Assembly (NCBI GenBank): GCA_019787685.1
Contig: JAHNUO010000009.1
Span: forward strand, 806,001-870,000
Length of the DNA stretch: 64,000 bases
Source of the DNA: Chiua virens
Lineage: Eukaryota > Basidiomycota > Agaricomycetes > Boletales > Boletaceae
Direction of reading: 5' to 3'
Shown here: one piece after another, positions 10,763-22,599 of the stretch
Numbering within the stretch: the first letter of the stretch is position 1
How the letters are laid out: every line of letters begins with the position of its first letter
The notes under the pieces: model-generated
What the model saw: the letters and a program-made list of their open reading frames with translations, nothing else
Databases searched by the model: none
What the model was told of the DNA's origin: nothing
Translations under genes and position numbers: made by a program

Positions 10763-11194
10763 TGTTACGATACCAACTTTTCCTCACTTCACAACTCCAA
10801 CATTCGATCTATTCTAAAGATACATGCCTCATGTCAAGGCTGTCCAAAGGATCATATCCGATTGGCTGCCACAATAACACAGCATCCATCACCTCATGTC
10901 CTTATCTATTTCATTTCCCTTATCACTGACTCATCGTCGGCAGCGCAAGGCTATGCTCTTATCTATGACTCATATCTATTCACACCTTATCATCCAATAG
11001 GATACATTATGCTTATCTACGTAGTTCATACTCAGATTAGAACTCTGACATCCATGTAGTATATAAACCCCATGAATCAAAGCCAGAGAGCTCTAACAAA
11101 GTTCTCTTGGAGTTTTCGCCTCTTCACTGGACTGAACCCCCTCTTCACTACACCACTATAACTTTAACAGTCTAGGTTGTTCTAGGTTGTTTCA
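10763..11194 (+). repeat. 3' long terminal repeat
   Basis: 432 bp with the same ends as the 5' LTR and about 98.6% identity by eye. It also encodes the last 18 codons of pol. Confidence 0.95.
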
Positions 11195-11544
11195 ACTTCT
11201 TTATGAACCCCAAGTTCACACCGGATGCAATCAGGGTGACCAGTGATGAGTTTATTGACCCATGCGTGTCCAGTGAGAGCTGAGGTGTGATAAGGGATCG
11301 GGAGCCTGTGGGGCAAAGGGGCTGAGGAAATATCAACAAGTGAGATGAGAAGCGTCTCAACAACAACCAGAATGTCTCAGGCAATGGCCCTGCGGGCCTC
11401 AACACCATCAAGAGGCATATGTATGGGGTGATGATACACAAACTAATTCAAACTCCGGTCAACCTAAGCCATCAAGCCGAGGGATGGAACAAACATTTAC
11501 AATCACAGAAGTGCAAAAATGACGGTGAATATTCATTACTGTCC
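11195..11544. other. Retrotransposon right flank, no clear gene
   Basis: The first 84 bases can be read as 27 codons in frame with the Myb/SANT-like gene, then stop (TGA, or before that a possible GTGAG splice donor). The rest has no recognisable coding content. Confidence 0.3.
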
Positions 11545-12229
11545 AGACTCTAATACATCCAACATCACTGAGACTTTCACAGGTTTGTTATTGCAAGCTA
11601 TGTAATTTAGCACAAGGCTTGACAATTCTAAATCATATGCTGCATCCTGACTCAAGCATCCATCAGGTGCACTGCCCTCAGTAAGTTGGCTACACAAAAT
11701 TTGGATTTGAATGAATCCTGACTATGATGGAAGTAGTTTCATACCTGGTCCCCCTGAAGCTTTCCCCCTCCATTCCATCACATCTGCACTTCAAGGCAAA
11801 ATATTAGCCAGCATCCAGAATTGAACATATCTTCTTCTTGGCACAGCCAATTAATATTGTGAGTGTGGTGCTTTCCTGAGATAGAAAGCAGATTTGATGA
11901 CAGCAACCACAGTCGTGATGATCCTGTGCATATGGGCATTGTATGATCAATCAAGTTTAATCATCAGCATGCTTCTTACTGTGTTTTCCTTCGAGATCAT
12001 TTCCATGGGGATAGCTTCTGTGATCCACAGCAATTTGAAGAATGAACAATTGATGTATGTAAGTGGAGGCTCGAGATATGTATCTGACCAATTAATGATT
12101 AGGCTTGGTGTCCATTCCGCAAATGGCGTTTACGATGATGTTGTGCCTGTTGGCGGTTGTCCAGTTCGTACGGGCCGGCAGTCACTTCAGATGTACAACT
12201 TGACGGAATAGTAGCAACTCAACCGCTTT
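11545..12229 (+). pseudogene. DUF6533-type membrane protein pseudogene, copy A, front half
   Basis: This matches, base by base over long runs, the reverse complement of copy B (about 23.85-24.52 kb). It encodes membrane helices such as TTVVMILCIWALYDQSSLII and LLTVFSFEIISMGIASVIHS. DUF6533 proteins are multi-helix membrane proteins of unknown function, common in mushrooms. The upstream exons are riddled with stops. The equivalent of a Trp codon in copy C is TAG here (near 12210). The copy is cut at about 12229 by an F-box gene fragment and resumes near 13319. Confidence 0.7.
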
Positions 12230-13318
12230 CGTTCGTACACCAATGCAAGTATTTTGTTATTGTTTTTCCCCATTCCTGACGGTACTCATCCCTAACAAGC
12301 TCCTGGAGTTTCCGCCACAAGATGAGGGATATCTAATCTCAGGCCCAATACTTCAGGAAATGTTCCTGCCGGCGTATGCAAATTTCTTAACCGCCAGCGG
12401 GCACTGTTTGTACTCTCGGGATGATAGCATTGATAAATTAACCGGAGATTCTTGGAACCCTCTGATAATCGATGTACAAACATGGGATATGTATACATGC
12501 TCGGTTCCTAGGGTACTGGCCACTTCACTCGTGTTTGGGTCATACTTACTGACGTGATGGTCCAGTTGGAGTTCCTTCGGTGCCGTTGGTCTACCTTGCT
12601 CTCTGGAAGTCAAATCGCCGTCTTCCATCATCATCATCCCTGGATTTCCTCGATTATGTCTCTCGTACAGGCATTCGCCCCACCGGATCCACGAGCGCAC
12701 TCATCTGATGGCAACACATCTCAGCTCCAACTTGCGCATGAAATCTTCGTCGATGATTGTGCTGCGCGTTGCCTTCGCGGTGTCATTGTTGGCCAGGCGA
12801 CACGGAATGCCCACATACATAAGGCTGCTGAACATCAGCACGGATGACTTGGAAGAGGAAACCCGTTTTCATTGTATCGACACCATGATCCCACCAGTCA
12901 GCGCGGCATCTACAGAAGCGCTCCCCATGATCGTCAACACTCAAGAACTCTTCGTCCTTCCAGGCCATCAACGGATCATATTCTTTGACGCTTCCGAGGA
13001 TGGACACTGGCATGGGAGAGGATTTATCACCCTAATTACCCTCGATACTGAGGAGCCTCAGTGTGACTTTGTCCTTTACAAATTTCCCATTGATGCCAGT
13101 GGGGAGCATTGCACAGCAGCACTCAGTGAACCTTGCGAGTTATTCCCAGAAGACGTGTTCCAGTATTGGGAAGGTTATGCATTTGATGGCTTCAGAGGAA
13201 GAGTTAATTTATTGGAATTCTCTGGATTTGGTCTTGCTCGATCTCCACTGGTTTCTTCGCGGAATGTCGGCCTGTATCGTGCACCTCATTCTTACCGAAT
13301 TTTGTTGCAGATCCTGCG
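12230..13318 (+). pseudogene. F-box gene fragment inserted in DUF6533 copy A
   Basis: This 1.1-kb piece is homologous to the middle and end of the F-box gene on the minus strand at 37.1-38.2 kb. Shared stretches include GHGRGF/GHWHGRGFITL, SIDASGEHCTA/PIDASGEHCTA and the EPCELFPEDVFQY region, plus intron sequence at the left edge. The F-box itself is absent. Frame changes and missing splice sites mean it cannot make the whole protein. Both edges abut sequence that is continuous in DUF6533 copies B and C, so this is an insertion into copy A. I see no target duplication. Confidence 0.75.
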
Positions 13319-14150
13319 GTAACAGGGTATCCTCTACTTCTTTGCGTATGTCCCGGTCCTCATCATTTCCCAGATCCCTCACCGTCGACTTAAACTCGCC
13401 GAGACGTTTCGTTTTAATGGAGCTAACGATGGCTTTCCAGTCACAGCATTGTTCTCTGGTTGATATACTTGACATCATACCGGGATGCCTTCCGGACAGC
13501 CATTTGTCGACCTTGGTGGTGAGTCCTTGAATTATTTTTGGGGAGATCAAGCCTCTGCGTGTTGCGGGATCTTGCATACTGACATGCGCATTCGACCTCT
13601 ACTTATTTTCCGTTTCCGTTTCCAGCCCATGATGATGGACCGGGGGCGAATTTGCGAGCGCCGTCGACTGTAGTGACGCGGGTTCGAAAGAAGATGTCTG
13701 CCGCGACGATCGACGACCTGAACGGTCGAGAAAGATGATTGAATGGTGCGACCAGACGAAAGCGAGACCGGCTTTCAGTGACCATCGACTGGAGGCGTTC
13801 TCGGTCACGTCAGAGTCACTGTCGGAGATCGAGGTAACGGAACGGAGGAACACGAAACATCGTACAGTCCAACAAGTCGTACATAACGGATGGAGAACAG
13901 CTGGAAGGCCAGTGGAAGATTTCTGAACCGTGCACAAGTAGTGACGGTTGGCACTTGGTTGGCACATGCGAACGCGGAAATGCTGCCAGTGGACGACTGC
14001 CGTAGGAAGCTTGGTCGTGCGAGACAGTGGAAGTAAGGAGGCGAGCGCGCAGCGCAGAGATGAGGGCGGACATGGGGGTGAGAAGGGAAGGGGCTGAGAA
14101 ATGAGATTACGATGAGCGGTTGATATATATGCCTCGGATTCAAGTTCGGA
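13319..14150 (+). pseudogene. DUF6533 pseudogene copy A, rear half and downstream repeat
   Basis: 13323-13490 reads GILYFFAYVPVLIISQIPH and matches copies B and C. About 13640-14150 (reverse complement in B and C) carries the region with a GAGATCGAGG motif, present in all three copies and seemingly the gene's 3' end and trailer. Spacing between the two parts is much shorter than in B or C, so internal sequence has been lost. No long frame survives. Confidence 0.6.
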
Positions 14151-15824
14151 CTATGACTCGGATCAGCTGCTCGAACGGATTCCGAGTTAGATCTAGTTCG
14201 TCGTTACGTCATGAGTACCACAACGGGTTCGTCGCTGTAAGCGGTTCTCTGGAAAATTCAGTCGGCCTTCCCTTTCCCATGCCAGTGGTCTTTTACGCCT
14301 ATCATAATGCAGACCGTGACAGTGCATGATGTGACTGGCCCCACTCCTCTTGAGTCGCGGAATGAGAACTTGTGAAGTTATTGCGGAAGACCACATCGGA
14401 ACACTCGACCGGGTGCGAACCCGTCCCGACTTTGGAGCTCCTCCGAGTCTTCCTTCTCAGACGGCCCGTCGCAGACTGACTCTATTGCACCATACTAGAT
14501 GTCAACACATCCCTACCATGTTGGACACGTTGAAAGTGATTACGATCACAGGATCCCCTTGTCGTTCGTTCAACTTCGTTGGCGTGAGCCCTGGAAAAGG
14601 TGCTTCATAGTACAGCAAACAAAGTTCCCTGATCCACTTGAAGGTTACTACCATGCATATTGCAGTAGCATCGGCCGCATTCGTCTCTGATCTTCTCCCT
14701 CCAGAGTCCGGTTATCTTTCCGACAGTCTAAAACACGTCGCCCAGAACCACATGCGTACGAGGCGATTGCTCCGCACGACCGACCGTCCTAACTTGAGCA
14801 TATCGCGACGCCCGTTCTGACCCCGCCACCCACTCGGTTTGTGCGGCGAAAAGGCTCCGCCAGGGTAGCCCTTCTCCCGAAACCCCCTGTCCAACGATCA
14901 TAGTTTCAGCCCCAGATCTGCGATACAACGACATCCTATCGAACCCCTGAAGTAAGTGCCTTGCGTTGACTCTTTGGTGGCAGTGACAGGTGTGGATACG
15001 GTGACCACGTAAAGCCTCCGCCCATTCAAACACATTTCTATTCCAGTACGGTCTGACATTACGACAATATGAAATAACGAATCGTGCCATACTAGTACTG
15101 CCCTCCTTCCGTTCTACCCGCATGGGAACGCCATTGCGTCGGCGGTGGGACCTCTTGCCACCGACACCACGGTATATACCGACAGAGCCTTGACCGAAAC
15201 CAGAATCCAACGACGACACGATTCAAAATTCAGAGGTATTTGATCGCAGTCTTCAAATTTGAATATTTCATTGATACATTGATGCGGCGATGAGTACTGT
15301 ATGGTAGTAGTATACAGCATCCTCGATAGCACATCAAGTACGCAGGGCTAGGCACACCATGTCGTTGTGACACGACACTGAGTCCAAAGACAGACATGTT
15401 GGCATATTCTCATTTCGAACCTCGACGTACGGAACATTCTCGGCAAGGCTCCACTAAAGTGTGCTCTATTGGCAGTGGTGTTGGTCCGCGAGAATCCCGA
15501 GTGCAAAAAGTACAAACCGTGACGAAAGTGACGTTCGACTGATAAAGAAGAAAAATCATGTCTGCTGGCCCTTTGAACTATGTACCTGCCCTTGTCGCGA
15601 GGTCCGAGAAGACATCTCTAGAAAATACGCAACTGTTTCCGCAACAGAGAAAAGAATGAAAGAACTATACGCACAAACAACAAGGTGGTATAAACGATAG
15701 AGTAACAGATACACAGATACACAATAAAAACAAACAGGAAACGACAGGCCCCGCATTCGTGGTCGCGAGTGAACCTCCCAATGAACAGATAATTAAACAC
15801 GCGATAGCAGATAAAAGATAGCGT
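14151..15824. other. No recognisable gene
   Basis: Reading frames are short and low in coding character on both strands. I found no similarity to other parts of the window beyond the first 30 bases. The last part is the 3' flank of the purine permease gene. Confidence 0.4.
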
Positions 15825-18361
15825 TTATTTTTCAGAATTGGCGAAACTTGAGTTTTTAGGGGTGAAACTTGCTGGGTCTTGGGAGTCGATGGAGATTTCT
15901 GAATGTCGCTGGCGGACTCGGAATGGGTATTCGGATGGCGTATCCGTCACCACACTGTTCCTGCGATTCATCAAATATTTGCTGCGGCGACGTTAGAGTG
16001 GACAAAGGATAAAATTGTAGCGTAAACTTACATCCATCCGGGAATGATGCCACCTGGCGGAATGACCCATGGCTCAGATGCATCGTAGTTAGGAGGCGAG
16101 ATGCGCCCATCAGTTAATTTGCGCACGATCCAGACGGATCCGTTGAGAAGGAGGTAGCTTGCAACACCTGCGATGACACCATACGCGATGCTGAGAGACG
16201 TTGAGTCGTGCTTTCAGTATTGACTATGACCAACTTACTTGTAGGATAGCGGGATGATAAGAATCGTCAGGAAGGCTGGCAAGGCATCACCTATATAATC
16301 CCAGTTGATGTCACGAACGTTGCGAATCATGAGAGAGCCGACGATGACAAGGGCTCCGCCCGTAGCCCAAGAGGGAATAGACGCAAATATTGGTGCAAAG
16401 AAGATGGAAACAAAAAACAGAAGACCCGTCACGATTGCGGTAATGCCTGTCTTCCCACCCTCTGGTAATATTGAACAAATTTCGGTAGAACATAAATAAG
16501 CTTACATACCTGCAATACCAGTCGCAGACTCAATGAAAGCCGTAACAGGACTGGTTCCAAGGAGTGCGCCAATAGAGATTGAGAATGCATCGACACAATA
16601 AGCAATCGTGGAATTTTCGAAATCCAAGGTGACTGGGTCTCGAAGTCCGGCAAATTTGGCCATGGAGTATAGGGTACCAGTGGTATCTGCCAAGTTTCGT
16701 TACGCTCAACGTAAAGGTGGACTCGGCGAGAATCTCACCCAAAATATCGACATAGAGGAAGGTGATAAGAGCATACCAAACCTTGCCTTTACCATAGTTA
16801 TACTAAACCTTGTTAAACGGGCGCCCAGAGAGAAGCAAGAAAATACTTACATCTAGAGCATTACCCACATACTGCAGCGGGTGCCATGTGACGACTTGCT
16901 TAAAGAAATCGAAGAGTTGGTCGCCACTTTGGGTGTGGGGGAAGTATGTAACGGCGGTATCTCGAGGCCACGAAATGATGGATGTAACAAAGATGCCTAT
17001 GAGGATCGAGCCCTTGATACGATACATCATTAAAAATACAGTCAAGATGCTTGATTTGGGGAGCAGGTGAACACATCTGACGAGTCCTGTAAGGAAAGTG
17101 CGTACCCGCCAGTGAAGATGCCTAACCACACGGTGGGATCCTGCAACACGGCCGTTCCGCAGTAATATGGAAGATCCGGGCTGACCCAGTCTGAGATCGG
17201 ATCGTAACGATGAGACCAGATGGAAGGAAGCGTAAAAATGGATAACGTGCCGTTTGAGTTGCATCCTCCCAGGCCGATCAAGTTAGTCGTGTTCCCCCCA
17301 ATGACATTGAGACCGCTGGACGCTATAAACCACACGTCAATCCTTGGTCGAAAACGCATGCGGAAGAGCTATACTTAGACCAATGAATCTAAATAAAGAA
17401 ATCGGTGGTGTTAGCTTGCGAGTATTGGAACCGAATTAGACTCGAGACTCACGCTATGTAAATACCAATTCCGGCACCCACGGCGAGGACAAGCGATTGG
17501 GGCATGATCCGCGCCAGCCATTGACGCAAGCCGAGCAACGACAAGATAAGGAACACCCAACTACATAGCAACGGTCGATCGTGAGGGAATCAGAATCAGG
17601 GAAAATGACACACCCTTCCAAGAAGACCGCGGAAAGGGCTTCTCTGTATGATATGAAGCCAGTACCGTTGACACCGACGACAGAGTATGTGAACTGAATT
17701 GCACAACCAATCGGAAACGAGCCAATGCAGCGATAAGGGACGACATACATAGGCGTTGAGTCCCATGCCTGGGGCCATACCCACAGGAAGGTTGGCCAAG
17801 GCACCCATGAGGACCGAAGCAAGAGCAGAGATGGCAGCAGTGCTGGTAATAAGATCCTGCCTGATGCCCTGAACACAGGTCTGATATTCTTGATCTGACG
17901 AACAGTCAGGCCCGTCACAGACGCAGGTTCCTCCTGAGAGGGATATGATGGAAGCATTGACGGAAATCTGTAAAACACGCGAATGAGACTTTGGTGCTAT
18001 TTTTACTTGACATGGGATCAGGGCTCACAATGTATGCCATGGCGGCCTAGAACGGGTTGAGAGAACACGTCTGAGTCAGGGAATGACGCGGTGGATGGAG
18101 GGGTGTACGCACCCAAGTTGTTAGACCTGCACGGATGTCCGTCTACGACGCGTCTGTTAGTCCATGCACGCATGCAAAGGACAGACCACGGACCATGAAT
18201 CGCGAACCCTCTCGCTCGCGAGGATGGCCAGATCCTTCTAGGCGAAACCATCGCCCCACCACGGAATCCGCAACCTAAGCGGATATGAGCAATGCACGCT
18301 GCGAAAGGAGAGCCAAGCGGAGGTACCTGGGCGTTGAGCCTGTCTGCAAAAGTGAGGGTCA
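15825..18361 (-). CDS. azgA: AzgA-type purine (adenine/guanine/hypoxanthine) permease
   Basis: This is a plasma-membrane, proton-coupled nucleobase importer of the AzgA branch of the NCS2-related transporters. The ATG is at 18361 ([12 protein letters not shown]), followed by about a dozen short introns. After splicing the N-terminus has [18 protein letters not shown] and DIRAGLTTW, the family opening. Next come MAYI/ISVNASI, GLNAYFTYSVVG, and the membrane blocks [33 protein letters not shown] and [14 protein letters not shown], ending at TAA 15825. The [14 protein letters not shown] motif is the substrate-binding signature of the family. All exons I followed join in frame, so it looks functional. 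It stands alone among decayed sequence. Two GATA motifs about 220 bp upstream fit nitrogen control known for fungal purine transporters. Confidence 0.88.
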
Positions 18362-18569
18362 TGGTATGCGGCGGGGGGGGAAAGGAGAAGGGAGAAAGGA
18401 AATATATATATAACGAATGAAAAAGATTCCGGGGAAGGAACACGAAGGTGAGGAAGGAAAAGGAGGGCAAATAAGTAAGTGTATGATGCGGCACTGTCAC
18501 TGAATTCAGCAGTCATATCATCAATCTCAGATCCACAGACACTTACGATCAGATGATTCATTTCCAGGG

Positions 18570-18599
18570 AGATAAAACGTAAAAAATGTAAATTTATCT
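18570..18599. promoter_or_regulatory. Paired GATA motifs upstream of the purine permease
   Basis: AGATAA at 18570-18575 and its reverse complement TTATCT at 18594-18599 lie 209-238 bp upstream of the start codon. Fungal AreA/Nit2 GATA factors bind such pairs in nitrogen-catabolism promoters; use here is inferred. Confidence 0.35.
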
Positions 18600-21500
18600 C
18601 GTTTCCACGACCGTCGACACGCCCCAGTCACCGCGGTCAGCCTGTCCACCAAGGCGTAATTGAGCAGCCTGTCGTACGACTGCCAGTGGCCTGGGTGGCG
18701 GGCCAAGAATCCAAACTAATTTGCAGAACGAATGAGCAACTTGAAGTCCGAGCGTTCTCGCTTGCATGGCGTTACAGCTTCCGCCGCACTGGAATCAAAC
18801 CTTGACATAAATGGCCCATTTTCAACCACCACGGGACAGCCCGGTCCAATCGGATAGTGCCCCGTCCGTATCAGGTTCGTCCTTGACGAAATGAACTTGG
18901 GCTGCCTCGTGTCTGATCGAGCCACTGGCACTTCAATTTTTTAGAATCCTCGCTTCTAGCTGCCACCTAACCACTCATTGACGGACTATCCGCTCCCCAA
19001 GCCCGTCTTCGCCACTCTTCCACGTGTCCGATTGTGAGCACGAACCCCAGCTTGGCCCTGACGGTGCTACACTTGGTCCCTGCGCCCATCATGATCCCGG
19101 TCACCCAATGAGTGCGGGGAACTCGCCACGATCTCGCCGTTTGCTTAAACCAAGTCTGGTCACAGCTTTCAAAAGGCTAAACGGCATCTAGACTCTACCC
19201 TTAACTCTTTTACTTGAAGCCCTCTTTGAACGATGGGCGCTCCGCCCCGCTGAGAAAAGATAGTACGATTGGGGAATGGGAAGCAACTCGAGCCCGACCG
19301 TATCAATCACCGACGAACCAGGTCGAGAATGATTGTACCTCTCGTAACCCATCGATGAATCCCGCGCTCATATCGATCCTCCCTCAATTGTTTTCAAGCG
19401 CTGCATGGGTGATAAGAGGGCGAAAACCTTGCCCTATTCTTCATTTACGACAGGTACATTAAATCTAGTGCTCGGATTGGTGTCATTAGAAGGGGTTTAC
19501 TTACGACCTTACTGTCTTAGGCGAACACGTCAACCCGAACTTTGTTCCAAAATACCATTCGCGGTAAGTTCAAGCCTTCGACCATTCCGCATTCTGACAG
19601 TGGTCCGAGTACCAATAACATGGCCACTCGAGCAACCGTCACGTGAAGTACCAGATGGAACATACCACCCAAAAACCGCTCAAATTATCAGCGCTATGAC
19701 CGTGACCTCCAAGTATGCGCAGTAAATTGAAAGGCATTTCGCCATAGGTGGATGCCATCTCATCGTAAATCACAACGAACTCAGCTATTTTTGCCATCCT
19801 AGTTCATGTCTGATTTGCTCGGCTGCTCCAAGACGCTCTGACTGAATCGGAGTCTGACAAGTACCTTGTAACTTGGCGTTTACAAATGGTTACCACACCA
19901 GATAACACACAGCCTGATGGCAAAATGGTGAGCGTAAGTCATGTCTTGAATGGTCGTAATAACAACGCTTCTTCCGCAGATTGGAAGCGATGGATTTACG
20001 ACATGCAAATGCGAAAGGAACATTGCGCGTGCGACATTAATAGCCTGAACTTGGTGACAGAACCATACAAGTAGAGGCACAGCACGCAAATGAGTTCCTT
20101 GCCCTTGGACAAAGTATAGTGGATCACTGAGAGACCTGTCAGTGCCAGATAAACAATGATTCAACCATGTCATTGTCATTGTCATTGTCATCATGATTAG
20201 ATGACAGGTTCGGATGGACTTACGTGACTCACGAGTTATCACGTTCATGTTAAGAAAAGAACAACATCTTACGCGTACAAGAGCAACTTCTGCCATGGAC
20301 CTGGTCGCGATGGAGCCAATGGCGACGACTTCTTCAACTTCTCTTCTTTCTTTAACTTGGACGTATCTAATTATGGATTCCTAAGCACACTGTGAGCAGT
20401 GGAGCGAAGGCACATGTGGGAATGTGATTCTCTAGTCTTCTCGCATTAAGCTCCAAAGGAAGGTGGAGAATCTCTCTCACATCGTGAAAGCTTCCGCGAT
20501 GAAACCGTAAGTTAGTGAGGCGATTTGAGGCGTGGAAGGGCGTCTCTGAAGGGACCATGCTCACCTGGAATTTGTCTACGCAGTGCTCAAATTTCTATCA
20601 GTTTCTTTTGTCGAACACGATGTTAGCTCACTTGGCGACTAATTTGAATGTTTCCGAGCAATAGTACTTCAAAAGACACGGGGCGATCGTGATTCGTGTG
20701 CCTGGTCTGGGTAAATCAAGGATTGAAGTTCAAGCTACGTATTCGTCGCTGATTTGGCTCTATAGGCCATGGACCAATCCCAGGGGGCGTAATATCACTA
20801 ACTTTAGCTTGTTCTGCTCGCAGCAGATTCAAGCTCATGCCTACCTCCGCTATTTAATTTTCTCATCGAGCGTCGCTCGGCGTGTCATATTTGACCCCGC
20901 TTGGGAAAAGGCCTTTCGCAAATACAACTGCTAGTGCCGGCTCCGAGAAGCCCGAGGGCTTTTCCTTCCAGTACGCCATACGAGGTTGAAATTTGGGATC
21001 AGGGCAAGGTACCCGTTCGCAGTAATTCCCAAGATACCAAGACTCACGGTATATTCTATTCTCACACAGAACAAAAGAGGCACCCTCTCTTGTTGATCAG
21101 CCTATGGCCGTGGGCTCGTCGTGGCGCTTCCGCACCTCTTTGATGCGGTCACTCACAGGTATGAGCGGACAACAAGACGTAAGCACAATTTACAACATTT
21201 TGCAAGCGGCGTTTATAATAATATATTTAGCTGACGTGTTGAATCTGACACACCACTACGCCCATGACTGGCAGGTATGCTAGCAAACGGGTTTCAGTCT
21301 CTCAGAGTCAAACTGGACACGACGTGCGCAGCTTTCTGCGACGACGCACCTCGTTGGCGTTATCGTTATCATGTCCACACTTTCCGGAGTCTATTCCGCC
21401 TGCCGAGAACATTGACATCGGTATCTCCATGCCGGATTCGACAGATTAGATATGTTCTCCAGCGGACCTTATCAGTGATCCGTAGTATTATCAGTTCTTC

Positions 21501-22599
21501 ACGTATTCCGCGGATGCGATCTACTAACGAGCACTGCAGGGAACTTGAATGGCTCTAACGCGGCAACAAGAAAATCCGCCGAGGGAGCAGATGCAAGACG
21601 CGGTTTCCGTTTCGGGTGCTATCACGCGTTCCACTTCCTCAAAGCACAAAAGCAAAGGATAGACTCTGAGCCCGAGCGTGTCCAAGCTGTCTATCCACGC
21701 TCGGACGTTTATAACAAGGTAACCAGTATCAAAACCGAATCTCTGTGCCATGTGCCGTTGAACCTAATCTAGACGAGAACGTTCAACGCACTAACGCATT
21801 ATCCGGCTTCAGGGGTCGATGATAGAGCCTCCTTTTCTCCGTTGTTGGATCGTCGAAATGTTTTTTGATCCTCGCTACCTCCCTCTATCGGTGGTTGCCT
21901 TGTCGTTGCAACCTGGATACCACAGCAACGCATATATGATGAAGCTGGACAATATGATCTCCATCGGTACTTGGTAGGGCCGGATTAAATGAAGGGGCTA
22001 CCATATGGTTCCGAGTCTCGATGTAGGTCTCCGTTCATATACACCATCCATGCCACAACACGTGCTGGCGGTGTCTTGTGTAATTACCACTGACTGGACA
22101 AACCTTACACTGAAGCACATGCCCCCACCGTCGCGAAGTCATATATATAACAAAAGACTCGGGGTTTCTCAGGAGATAAACTTTCCGTGCCACTCGAACT
22201 TGCTTGGCGTGCAAATTCCGAAGAATGGAAGTCCATAACAAAATGTATGCTGTGGAAGTCCTCAGACAAGATTCGAACTTCATGATACTAAAGTGAGGGT
22301 TCTTCGCCTTTGGGACCAAGGACTCGGACCGCGAGGAATGTTGCGGAAAAACGAGCAGGATTGCGAAGAATCAAAGAACGAAGTTGACGTTGATCAAGGA
22401 TCGTCGCGTTTCTTTGTTTCCATGTCGATTTGACCTGCTTACAGCCGCATCATGGTTCAAACCTCCAAATGCTGCCACGCGCCCGCGGACCGAGACAGTA
22501 TCTCAATCCTTATTAATGTCGCATCTGAATGGGTTTATGGTTACGGTGGCGTTCTCGAGGTTAGGCTAACCTAGACCTATTCTTCTCGTAGACACCCCG
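18600..22599. other. 4-kb stretch without recognisable genes
   Basis: Only short frames occur on both strands and none shows a domain I know. A run of TGTCAT units (about 20168-20192) is the only low-complexity feature noted. Splice-like signals near 19920-19980 (GTAAGT...CGCAG) could belong to a small or decayed gene, but the coding content is too thin to call. Likely old, degraded sequence. Confidence 0.4.

Larger units (their letters stand above)
6939..10817 (+). pseudogene. Pol polyprotein (PR-RT-RNase H-IN-chromodomain), one in-frame stop
   Basis: Pol lies in the -1 frame relative to gag and overlaps its end (frame open from 6939). In order there are an aspartic protease (LLDSGANAIFI, about 7300), reverse transcriptase (MDLRWGYNNVHI, then VYIDDLMIF with the catalytic YIDD at about 8315), and RNase H (LECDSSDFAMGAVLS, about 8760). 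Next are the integrase HHCC finger (H..GH..HCERCARF, about 9380-9510) with DFITDLPL and SDRGPQFAS for the DDE core. Last is a chromodomain (ADYIVDSRMKG...YLIHWKGYDNDERTWEP, about 10460-10560). TGA at 8439-8441 splits it just after reverse transcriptase, before the DFLG motif. The true stop at 10815-10817 lies 55 bp inside the 3' LTR. Chromodomains steer integration to particular chromatin in this family. Confidence 0.93.
4293..11194 (+). mobile_element. Ty3/gypsy chromovirus (Tf1/sushi-like LTR retrotransposon), 6902 bp
   Basis: Two 432-bp LTRs (TGTTACGA...GTTTCA) enclose pre-gag frames, gag and pol in the order protease, reverse transcriptase, RNase H, integrase, chromodomain. This is Ty3/gypsy (Metaviridae) order with the C-terminal chromodomain of chromoviruses. 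The primer-binding site matches the element's own predicted RNA start, as in self-priming Tf1/sushi elements. The LTRs differ at about 6 positions, so insertion is fairly recent, yet gag has two stops and pol one. Flanks are CGTAC on the left and ACTTC on the right, so no target duplication is visible. Confidence 0.95.

Noticed and set aside
4293..11194. Possible endogenous virus with an envelope gene
   Set aside because: The small membrane frame precedes gag and has a single helix; there is no envelope-like frame after pol. Gene order and chromodomain mark a fungal LTR retrotransposon.
14350..15219. Several 60-160 codon frames between 14.3 and 15.3 kb
   Set aside because: Frames on both strands overlap each other, have no motifs and lack supportable splice sites.
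20161..20200. TGTCAT hexamer run as a possible functional repeat or CRISPR-like array
   Set aside because: Only about four units without spacers; an ordinary short microsatellite.
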